Below are positions 1 through 6,691 of a stretch of DNA of 21,122 nt, piece after piece. Source of the stretch: an uncultured Ignavibacteria bacterium. GTDB taxonomy: Bacteria; Bacteroidota; Ignavibacteria; Ignavibacteriales; Melioribacteraceae. Location of the stretch: NCBI GenBank assembly GCA_937930275.1, contig CALGLM010000441.1, positions 1 to 21,122 of the forward strand, written 5' to 3'. Within the stretch, counting starts at the first letter, position 1. Every line of letters starts with the position of its first letter. The notes below the pieces were generated by a model, which saw nothing but the letters and a program-made list of their open reading frames with translations, was not told where the DNA came from and searched no databases. A program made the position numbers and the translations under genes.

Positions 1-1
1 T

Positions 2-670
2 ATTCGGCTAATCGGTTTATTTGTAATTTTATGCGTGATATCAACAAATGCACAACAACAACGGTTTGAAGGTAAAATCACTTACAACATTATCAATTCT
101 TTTGGAAATCTGAAATATGATTACTTAATTTCTTATAACAACTTCAAAACAAGTCAACAAGGCATAAAAGACTTTTTCCTTTATGATTCCGTAAAAGCAA
201 CAAGTTTTTTTAATAAATCCAAAAAATTTATTCAACAAAGGATTGATAACTTAAGTGGTACATTAAAAGACATATACACTTCTACTTATAATGATAGAGA
301 AAAAGAGTTGAAAGATGGGTTATTGCCCGAAACAAAAAAAATTTTGGGATATAATTGTAATAAAATTATAACTACATTCGATAATGGGGATACAAAATAT
401 ACCACTGAAAGCTGGGTTATTAGTGATAAAACGGCTAAGATGTCCACCCAGTTTGATTTGATTACCGGGACAATAAATGATTATTTTGTACACGGATACA
501 TTCCCCTTTTAATAATCATAACAAATGATAACGGCGAACAAACAGAAAGATACGAAGCGACTAAAATAAAAGAGCAAAAAATTTCCAATTCAACATTTAA
601 TTTTCCGAAAGGGTATACAGAAGAAGTTGAAACTTTACCTGACGAATATTATGATGAAGAAGAATACTAA
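2..670 (+). CDS. Secreted protein, DUF4412-like, 5' end cut off by the window
   Basis: The reading frame is open to the left edge of the window, so the true start lies outside it; the GTG at 35 is only an internal codon. The first visible residues (IRLIGLFVILCVISTNA) are the hydrophobic core and end of a Sec signal peptide, with likely cleavage after STNA before QQQ. The mature part of about 205 residues is mostly beta-type sequence. It contains an ILGYNCNKI segment followed by a Trp-Val stretch (ESWVISD), a pattern I associate with DUF4412-type secreted Bacteroidota proteins. It ends in a very acidic tail (PDEYYDEEEY). It probably acts in the periplasm or outside the cell. No catalytic residues are evident and the function is unknown. 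The family assignment rests on a weak pattern only. It converges on the symporter gene. Confidence 0.6.
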   Translation: MRLIGLFVILCVISTNAQQQRFEGKITYNIINSFGNLKYDYLISYNNFKTSQQGIKDFFLYDSVKATSFFNKSKKFIQQRIDNLSGTLKDIYTSTYNDREKELKDGLLPETKKILGYNCNKIITTFDNGDTKYTTESWVISDKTAKMSTQFDLITGTINDYFVHGYIPLLIIITNDNGEQTERYEATKIKEQKISNSTFNFPKGYTEEVETLPDEYYDEEEY

Positions 671-742
671 CTTTTATTAAACACTTTAAGCAATTAGAAT
701 AAAACAAAATTTTAAAAAGAATATAATTTAACCGAGGAAAAC

Positions 743-801
743 AAAAAGGATTTTTTGGACAAAATAGCTTTTTAGAAGCGAGCATCCAAAAAATCCTTTT
801 T
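743..801. terminator. Probable bidirectional terminator (17-bp inverted repeat)
   Basis: Two perfect 17-bp arms (743-759 and 785-801) flank a 25-nt loop that contains a small GCTT/AAGC hairpin. The repeat lies between two convergent genes. On the + strand it ends in a run of six T, and on the - strand in a run of five. This fits a terminator serving both genes. The loop is longer than usual, so a small mobile remnant is possible. The rest of the 671-858 gap shows nothing recognisable. Confidence 0.6.
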
Positions 802-858
802 TAAATTTATTACTTAATTATTTATGATTTTTAAGTTTTACATCATACTAACTTTAAA

Positions 859-2955
859 CTACATTTCTTTTTCTGCAATTAAAATTTTGCCTTCAACAAA
901 TTGAGCACTTGCCAAATGCTCTTTACTAATATACACTTTACCATCTTCAAAGTGCGGTTTGCCAAAAACCGAGTGTACTGATTTTAAACCTCCTAAAATA
1001 GCTCTTGCATCCGAAAGATATACTAAATCGCCTTCGTTTGCAGCCATTTTTTCCATATCGGATTGTGAAAAATACATTACGTCATCTTCGTTATCTAATA
1101 TTTCGTAATTTACTTTAACTTTTTCACCTTCTATTTCGTTCGGTTTACTTCCTTTAAACATTTCTTTGGCACGAGCTACAGACCAAATTGTTAAACCGTC
1201 CGTATGTTTTTCTTCATCATACTTTACATAATAAGTTGAAGTTAACGCAACTGATAAAAATAAAACAACATCCAATAATAACGCAATATAAAGATTCATA
1301 TGAATAAAAATTATTGCAATAAACAATATTGCAGCAATAACATCCATAATAATAATCGGCTTTTTAATATCTCCGTGCGTCTTTAAATAATCAATTGCCT
1401 TGCGTAATTTACTTTGTAATAAAGTAACAATTACACCTATTACTACGCAAGATAAAGTATTATACAATGCACCGATATATATAAAAGGATGAGCCGGATC
1501 TTTTATTGTTCCGTGAGCCAAAGGAGAAATTAATGCATCGGGAAACTTTGCACCTAAAATCATTAAAGCTACTCCCCCAATAAGCGATGAAACAACTGCC
1601 GCAGGAGTAAACTTTTTCCATAAAACTCCAAAAAATATTGCAACAACCAACGGTGGGGTTAAAGTGGAGTGAAAAAATCCGTGTGCTTCATAAACCGTAG
1701 GGAATTGACTAAACGGAATAACCGTTAATGCACCTAAAGTAGTCATAACAATTGAAGCATAACGAGCAGCGCCCAATTCTTCTTTTGCTTCTGTTTTTTC
1801 GTTGTTTTTTCGTTTTCTTAAGTACTCTTTGATAGGATGATGAATATCATAAATATAAATTGCTGCCGTTGCATTTACAAATGTACTAACCGTTGACATT
1901 AATGCGGAAAGTAAAGCTGCAATAATAAATCCAAAAATACCCGGTTTAGCAATTAAATTAGATAGCACAATAAAAACTTGATCCGGATTAACATTTGGAT
2001 TAATTAGGTTTGGGTTCATTTCGGAAATTGCTTTGGCAAGCCAACCGGCATTACCAACAACAAGTGCCGAAAGGGGAAGCATAAAAAATATGTTAAAAGT
2101 TGCGGCTTTGCGTCCTTCATTAACACTTTTAGTTGCCATAAATCGCATCATTAAGCCCATATTCATAAATAAGAAAGCTATTGAACCGTCAACCCCGTCT
2201 TGCCAAAATATCCCAACAAAATTAAAATTGGGCGGGTTATTAAAATCAGCAAAAGGAAGACGCCAAGAAGGAGGGAGCAGATGCCAAAATGCATCTAAAC
2301 CGCCTATGTAGCTAATTCCTAAAACAAATAACAGAACACCTGCAAATAATAAAATAAATCCCTGAACTAAATCGGTAAAAATAACGGCTGTTTGACCGCC
2401 TACTGTTATATAAAGTCCGGTAAAAATAGCCGTAACAACAACAATTCCCATTAAAGTAACTTTAATTTCAATACCAAATAAATTAAAGTGGTCAGGTAAC
2501 AAAGGCATTAAAGCTTTTGCCAAAGTTAAAAAGCCTATTCCTATATATCCTATTATATAAGCCAGCATAAAAATAGTAGCAAACCCGCGTGCCGTTTTAC
2601 TAAACCTACGTTCAAAATATTCGGGAATTGATTTAATTTTAGAATAAATTACAATAGGTAGCCAACCAAAAAAGAACAACGGTACAAAAAACCAATCATT
2701 CATATAAGTCATTGTAGATGAAATGCCGTTTTCAAATCCTTTTGCAGAATATTTTACAAAGCTGTGACTGCTTACACCTGTTGCAACAATAGAAAAAGCA
2801 ATTAACCACCAACTAAACCTACGACCTCCGAAAAAGAAGTCGTTTGTTGAACGGTTGTATTTACTAAAATACATCCCAAAAGCTGTAACTGCTATAAAAT
2901 AGATTATTATTATTACCCAATCTAACCCCGTGCCTATACTGTGATAACTTTCCAT
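859..2955 (-). CDS. Sodium:solute symporter (SSS family) with cytoplasmic C-terminal tail
   Basis: An inner-membrane cotransporter of the SSS (SLC5-like) family, which couples solute uptake to the sodium gradient. The first 575 residues or so hold 13-14 hydrophobic helices. Family hallmarks include the segment ITVGGQTAVIFTDLVQG (183-199) and the TM8 stretch ALLSALMSTVSTFVNATA (347-364), whose Ser/Thr residues correspond to the Na2 sodium site of vSGLT. The substrate cannot be read from the sequence. Residues from about 580 to 698 form a soluble acidic tail not found in minimal SSS transporters (usually about 500-550 residues). The tail includes GDLVYLSDARAILGGL and may be regulatory. The gene lies 18 nt downstream of a small two-helix membrane protein gene and is probably cotranscribed with it. 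No Shine-Dalgarno sequence is visible. Confidence 0.9.
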   Translation of the reverse strand: MESYHSIGTGLDWVIIIIYFIAVTAFGMYFSKYNRSTNDFFFGGRRFSWWLIAFSIVATGVSSHSFVKYSAKGFENGISSTMTYMNDWFFVPLFFFGWLPIVIYSKIKSIPEYFERRFSKTARGFATIFMLAYIIGYIGIGFLTLAKALMPLLPDHFNLFGIEIKVTLMGIVVVTAIFTGLYITVGGQTAVIFTDLVQGFILLFAGVLLFVLGISYIGGLDAFWHLLPPSWRLPFADFNNPPNFNFVGIFWQDGVDGSIAFLFMNMGLMMRFMATKSVNEGRKAATFNIFFMLPLSALVVGNAGWLAKAISEMNPNLINPNVNPDQVFIVLSNLIAKPGIFGFIIAALLSALMSTVSTFVNATAAIYIYDIHHPIKEYLRKRKNNEKTEAKEELGAARYASIVMTTLGALTVIPFSQFPTVYEAHGFFHSTLTPPLVVAIFFGVLWKKFTPAAVVSSLIGGVALMILGAKFPDALISPLAHGTIKDPAHPFIYIGALYNTLSCVVIGVIVTLLQSKLRKAIDYLKTHGDIKKPIIIMDVIAAILFIAIIFIHMNLYIALLLDVVLFLSVALTSTYYVKYDEEKHTDGLTIWSVARAKEMFKGSKPNEIEGEKVKVNYEILDNEDDVMYFSQSDMEKMAANEGDLVYLSDARAILGGLKSVHSVFGKPHFEDGKVYISKEHLASAQFVEGKILIAEKEM

Positions 2956-2973
2956 ATATTAAATTCGATTTGT

Positions 2974-3186
2974 TTATAAATAAAGTGCGGTTAAAATTAA
3001 AACGAGATGCATAATAGCAAAATAAAAAAAGCCAAAATAAAGCACTTTATACCAATACCTATGGCGTTTTAAATTCATATTAACACTATTACTTTTCCTG
3101 ATAAGAAACATCGCTATCCCAAAAAATAATCCGCCGACCACGTAAAGGTATATAAACGGTAACCATACCTGCGAAAATGGAAGCAT
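2974..3186 (-). CDS. Small two-helix membrane protein, candidate symporter subunit
   Basis: A 70-residue hydrophobic protein with two predicted transmembrane helices (about 8-28 and 46-69). They are joined by a basic loop (RKSNSVNMNLKRHRYWYK), which should place the loop in the cytoplasm and both termini outside. An AGGA ribosome-binding site lies 7 nt before the ATG, one of the clearer ones here. The gene is first in a two-gene unit with the symporter, 18 nt upstream of it. Small two-helix partners are known for some symporters of this superfamily, for example YhdT with PanF, so an accessory subunit is a reasonable inference. I see no sequence signature of those named families. It is real by its composition, ribosome-binding site and context, but its function is unproven. 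Confidence 0.7.
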   Translation of the reverse strand: MLPFSQVWLPFIYLYVVGGLFFGIAMFLIRKSNSVNMNLKRHRYWYKVLYFGFFYFAIMHLVLILTALYL

Positions 3187-3267
3187 ACAATTATCCTAAT
3201 TTAATTTAAAATAGACATGAAAATTAAATATATTAACTATTTTAACCAACTATCTTTTATTAACTTA

Positions 3268-3318
3268 TTGTTAATTTTTTATAATTTGTTAATTTTTTAT
3301 AATTCCTTAATTTTATAA
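3268..3318. repeat. 18-bp-period tandem repeat, two exact copies and one degenerate
   Basis: TTGTTAATTTTTTATAA occurs at 3268-3284 and again at 3286-3302, giving an 18-bp period. A degenerate third unit (TTCCTTAATTTTATAA) follows to about 3318. The repeat sits in the divergent regulatory region, about 100-150 bp before the activator gene. It may be a curved-DNA or protein-binding element, or simple slippage in AT-rich DNA. Confidence 0.6.
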
Positions 3319-3349
3319 ATTATTATTTGTTTTCAAATGATCAATTTTC

Positions 3350-3383
3350 TTGGTTTTAAATTTTACTTTAAATATTATTTTTG
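3350..3383 (+). promoter_or_regulatory. Possible Bacteroidota-type promoter of the activator gene
   Basis: TATTTTTG at 3376-3383 matches the TAnnTTTG -7 element of Bacteroidota housekeeping promoters. A TTG at 3350-3352 lies 23 nt upstream and could serve as the -33 element. The -7 element ends 37 nt before the ATG at 3421. In such AT-rich DNA, chance matches are likely. Confidence 0.3.
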
Positions 3384-3420
3384 TAAATTAAGTTAATAAT
3401 TTAACATTTATAGAAAATAA

Positions 3421-4779
3421 ATGAAAAACTCTCGAATCCTAATTGTTGACGACGACGACACACTTTGTTATCTATTGAAGGAGGAGTTAATAAGCGAGGG
3501 TTATTTTGTTGATATTATATATGATAGTAACAAAGCAATCGATTTTATAAAAAAAACCAGTCACGATTTGCTTTTGCTTGATTTAGAGATGAACGGCGTT
3601 TCAGGTTTTGATATACTTGAATACGTAAAAGAAAATCATCCCGATTTGCAAGTAATAGTACTTACCGCAAACAACAATATGCGTATTGCAATTGATTGCA
3701 TAAAAAAAGGGGCTTATGATTTTATAAATAAACCCTACCAATTTGAACAACTAATAGTTTCTATTGAACGGGCAATTAAGCATAAAGAATTGATTGTTAA
3801 AAATACCATACTTACTTCTAAAATAAATCAAACGGCTCAACATAGCATAATAGGCGAAAGCCGTGGAATTAAAGAAGTAATTTCTCTTGCCGAAAAAGCA
3901 GCTCGTTCAGATTCCAATATCCTTTTACAAGGAGAAACAGGAACAGGAAAAGAGCTTTTTGCGGAATATATACATAAATGTTCGGGACGAAACGAAAAAC
4001 CGCTTGTAACTATTAATTGTGCCTCTTTACCTGATCAGTTAATTGAAAGCGAACTTTTCGGATATGAAAAAGGAGCTTTTACAGACGCAAAAACTTCAAA
4101 ACAAGGACTTGTAGAAATTGCGAACGGCGGTACTCTTTTTTTGGATGAAATTGGTGAATTAAGTTTGACTCTTCAGCCTAAGTTTTTAAGATTTCTTGAA
4201 AACGGAGAATTTAGAAGGATAGGAGGCATTACTAACCTAATGTCAAACGTAAGAGTTATAGGAGCAACAAACCGCGATTTAATGGAAGAAGCCGAAAAGA
4301 AAACTTTTAGAAGAGACCTATTGTTCCGTCTAAATGTTATTACACTTACTATACCCCCGCTGCGTGAACGCGGAAACGATATTATTTTACTTGCTAATTT
4401 CTTTTTAACAAAAAAAGCTCCGTACCGATCACCAAAAACTCTTTCGCCTCAAGCAGAAAAAGAATTGTTAAGTTATAATTATCCGGGAAATGTTAGAGAA
4501 CTTGAGCACATTATTGAGCGCGCTATTATCTTTAGCGAAGGGAATGTTATTTTACCGGCAGATTTAAATTTGCCTAAAAACGCAAAAAAGAGCTACATAC
4601 CAATAGATAGCGACGAAGAAATTATTGCTTTAGAAGAAATGGAAAAACTACACATATTAAAAATATTAAAACAAAACGAGTGGAACAGAGAAAATAGCGC
4701 ACGGGCACTCGGTATCAGTCAAAAGACCCTTTATTCAAAAATAAAAAATTACGACTTGCAAAAATATGAATCCCGTTAG
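3421..4779 (+). CDS. NtrC-family sigma-54-dependent response regulator
   Basis: A cytosolic transcription activator that drives sigma-54 RNA polymerase by ATP hydrolysis. Order of domains: receiver (about 1-120, acidic pocket D10-D13, phosphoacceptor D54, conserved Lys in INKPYQ); AAA+ sigma-54 interaction domain (about 140-370, Walker A GETGTGKE at 171-178, sigma-54 contact loop GAFTDA at 218-223, Walker B GGTLFLDEIG from 236); Fis-type helix-turn-helix at the C-terminus (NSARALGISQKTLYSKIK). The loop reads GAFTDA instead of the textbook GAFTGA, a variant I believe occurs in working activators. All catalytic motifs are intact. Its stop overlaps the start of the kinase gene by 14 bp, so the two are translationally coupled. 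The convergent pilus operon and the sigma-54-like elements before the pilin genes suggest a PilR-like role, which is inference. Confidence 0.95.
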   Translation: MKNSRILIVDDDDTLCYLLKEELISEGYFVDIIYDSNKAIDFIKKTSHDLLLLDLEMNGVSGFDILEYVKENHPDLQVIVLTANNNMRIAIDCIKKGAYDFINKPYQFEQLIVSIERAIKHKELIVKNTILTSKINQTAQHSIIGESRGIKEVISLAEKAARSDSNILLQGETGTGKELFAEYIHKCSGRNEKPLVTINCASLPDQLIESELFGYEKGAFTDAKTSKQGLVEIANGGTLFLDEIGELSLTLQPKFLRFLENGEFRRIGGITNLMSNVRVIGATNRDLMEEAEKKTFRRDLLFRLNVITLTIPPLRERGNDIILLANFFLTKKAPYRSPKTLSPQAEKELLSYNYPGNVRELEHIIERAIIFSEGNVILPADLNLPKNAKKSYIPIDSDEEIIALEEMEKLHILKILKQNEWNRENSARALGISQKTLYSKIKNYDLQKYESR

Positions 4780-6016
4780 TAATAATTCCGCATATTGCTT
4801 TGGCAACTTGGGGGAGGGATTAACTTTTTTTTCGGAAAGTTTTAATGACGTTGTTAATTCAGAAACTAAAACTCTTTTGGAATCAAAACTAAACGAGAAA
4901 TATTTTTCAGTAACCGATATTTCTATAAACGATAAGTTGTTTACATATTTTCCTTTACCTAATGATTTTTACTTTATTTTATTAAGCACACAAGATAAAA
5001 AAAGGACTAAGGAAATTACCCATGACTTAAACAATGTTTTTAACAACATTAATAATGCAGCAACACTGCTTTATAAAAAATTATCTGATAATTATGAAAA
5101 ACGATTGACTGAAGGAATATCCGAAAATTTACAACGCGGTGCTTATCTTTTAAAAAAACTAAGCGCTAATGACGAAGAAGATATTAATTTAGTTGACGAA
5201 ATAAATGTTATTTTAATTCTAAGATCAATAATAAACGAATTAAATAATTCCTCGTTAAACAAAATCACTATTACTACAAATTTTGTTGAACCGTTAAATA
5301 ATATTGTGGCAAATGAAGAAGAAATTTTTAGAGCATTATTTAATATTTGCCTAAACGCAAAAGAATCTATTACAGGAATAGGCAGCATTATTGTTGCCGC
5401 CGCTAATGATGACGCTAATATTAAAATTACCATCAGCGATACCGGTACGGGAATTAAAGAAGAAAATCTTGCAAAAATATTTGATATGGGATTTAGCACG
5501 AAAATAAAAAAAACCGAAAGCGGTATTGGATTAAGCATTGTTAAAAATATTATAGAAAAATATAAGGGTAAAATTGAAGTAAGCAGCAAGGTAAATTTCG
5601 GCACGTCTTTTACAATAACTTTACCCGCTGTCGTTAAAAACATTACTCAGCCAATAAAAAGTAACCACATAATACTTGCGGATGATGACGAATTTATGCT
5701 TGACTTGTTAACTGAATTATTTTCGTCTTACAATTACAACACTGAAACCGTTAAGAGCGGCGAGGAATTAATTGAAAAGGTTAAAAATAATAATTCATAT
5801 ACGTTATTAATAGTTGACCAAAACATGCCGGGTATTAAGGGACTTGACGCAATTAAGCAATTAAGGGAAATGGGGAATACTTCTTCGGTGATATTATGCA
5901 GCGGAACTATGCTTGAAAACCGAAACGATGTTTTACGCAAGCTAAATATTGCGGATATAGTTATAAAACCCTACGATTTTGAATATTTATTAAACAAGGT
6001 AAAAAGCTTACTTTAA
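4766..6016 (+). CDS. Cytosolic hybrid histidine kinase with C-terminal receiver
   Basis: A soluble sensor kinase without transmembrane segments. The N-terminal 75 or so residues are an unrecognised input region. Next come a DHp helix pair with an NtrB-like H-box (EITHDLNNVFN, phosphoacceptor H86) and a HATPase_c domain (N-box NICLNAKES, G1 DTGTGI from D225, G2 GIGLS from G253). The C-terminal receiver has an acidic pocket at 306-308, phosphoacceptor D351 and Lys401 in IKPYD. The gene starts inside the activator gene (14-bp overlap) and is its likely cognate kinase. The receiver at the end suggests either internal control or a phosphorelay. Its last 9 bp overlap, tail to tail, the end of the REC-DHp gene on the other strand. 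The signal it senses cannot be inferred. Confidence 0.92.
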   Translation: MNPVSNNSAYCFGNLGEGLTFFSESFNDVVNSETKTLLESKLNEKYFSVTDISINDKLFTYFPLPNDFYFILLSTQDKKRTKEITHDLNNVFNNINNAATLLYKKLSDNYEKRLTEGISENLQRGAYLLKKLSANDEEDINLVDEINVILILRSIINELNNSSLNKITITTNFVEPLNNIVANEEEIFRALFNICLNAKESITGIGSIIVAAANDDANIKITISDTGTGIKEENLAKIFDMGFSTKIKKTESGIGLSIVKNIIEKYKGKIEVSSKVNFGTSFTITLPAVVKNITQPIKSNHIILADDDEFMLDLLTELFSSYNYNTETVKSGEELIEKVKNNNSYTLLIVDQNMPGIKGLDAIKQLREMGNTSSVILCSGTMLENRNDVLRKLNIADIVIKPYDFEYLLNKVKSLL

Positions 6017-6691
6017 TTCCTCATTTATATTTTCGCCGCTTATATCAATCATTTTTGTATTATTAACATAATCGGTAAATTTCGGTTTTTTAATTGAGCT
6101 AAGTTTTTCTAAAATCGTAATAATGCTTTTTGCGGCATTATCAATAATATCCACCCGTTTTAATATTGCCTCGCGGTTTAAATCATCTTTTGTAAGTTCT
6201 CGTTTAATTGCCGAAACCGATAAATTAATTAAAGTTAAAGGTTGTTTTATTTCGTGATTTGCAGTAACAATTGTTGCCGCATAAGTTTTAATTTTTTCTA
6301 TTTCAAGGTAAATTAAATTAGTCTCTCTAAAACGTAAAGCGGATTTTATACGAGCAATAAGTTCTGTTTTATTAAACGGCTTTTTAATATAATCAAAAGC
6401 ACCTGCATTTAATCCTTCTTTAATATCTTCAACGCTTGTTAAGGCAGTTACCAAAATAACCGGAATATCTTTCGACTCTTCGTTTTCGGTAATTTTTTTA
6501 CATGCTTCAAAACCGCTCATACCCGGCATCATTACATCAAGTAAAACCAAATCGGGACTTTCGGTTAATGTCTTTTCAATTCCTGAAGGACCGTCATATG
6601 CAGTTATTACTTCGTATCCCTCGTTTTCTAATCTGTCTTGCAAGATAAAAACATTATCGGGCTGATCGTCAACTACCAATATTTTACTCAT
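6008..6691 (-). CDS. Receiver plus DHp protein without an ATPase domain
   Basis: A 227-residue soluble two-domain protein. The receiver (1-120) has all active residues: D8/D9, phosphoacceptor D52 (LLDVMMPG), T82 and K104. After a linker helix comes a histidine-kinase dimerisation hairpin (about 125-202) with a good H-box, ATIVTANHEIKQPLT, phosphoacceptor H146. There is no HATPase domain, and the protein ends about 25 residues after the second helix. It therefore cannot phosphorylate itself but could pass phosphate between D52, H146 and other receivers, much as Spo0B uses a DHp histidine for relay. Its ATG overlaps the stop of the large hybrid kinase by one base (TAATG), so it is the last gene of the pilus-signalling operon. 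The other possibility is a kinase that lost its ATPase domain. Confidence 0.85.
   Translation of the reverse strand: MSKILVVDDQPDNVFILQDRLENEGYEVITAYDGPSGIEKTLTESPDLVLLDVMMPGMSGFEACKKITENEESKDIPVILVTALTSVEDIKEGLNAGAFDYIKKPFNKTELIARIKSALRFRETNLIYLEIEKIKTYAATIVTANHEIKQPLTLINLSVSAIKRELTKDDLNREAILKRVDIIDNAAKSIITILEKLSSIKKPKFTDYVNNTKMIDISGENINEELK

Larger units (their letters stand above)
3187..3420. other. Divergent intergenic region
   Basis: This is the only divergent gap in the window. It must hold the start signals of the symporter pair (-) and the sigma-54 activator pair (+). It is extremely AT-rich and holds an 18-bp tandem repeat and a possible Bacteroidota-type promoter, described separately. 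Confidence 0.6.

Noticed and set aside
35..37. GTG at 35 as the start of the first gene
   Set aside because: The frame is open to the window edge and upstream codons encode the hydrophobic core of a signal peptide, so the start lies outside.
597..785. A small open frame on the - strand running into the inverted repeat
   Set aside because: It overlaps the end of the secreted-protein gene and the terminator, and has no ribosome-binding site or protein-like pattern.
3403..3410. AACATTTA just before the activator gene as an autoregulatory site
   Set aside because: Only 8 bp match the repeat seen near the pilin genes, and similar AT-rich words occur by chance, including inside the first gene.
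4072..4089. GAFTDA as a sign that the sigma-54 activator is non-functional
   Set aside because: I believe this variant occurs in activators with otherwise intact motifs, and Walker A, Walker B and the HTH are all present here.
5143..5643. A 166-codon open frame on the - strand
   Set aside because: It lies antisense within the cytosolic hybrid kinase, whose catalytic motifs fix the real frame; there is no start signal and no recognisable protein.
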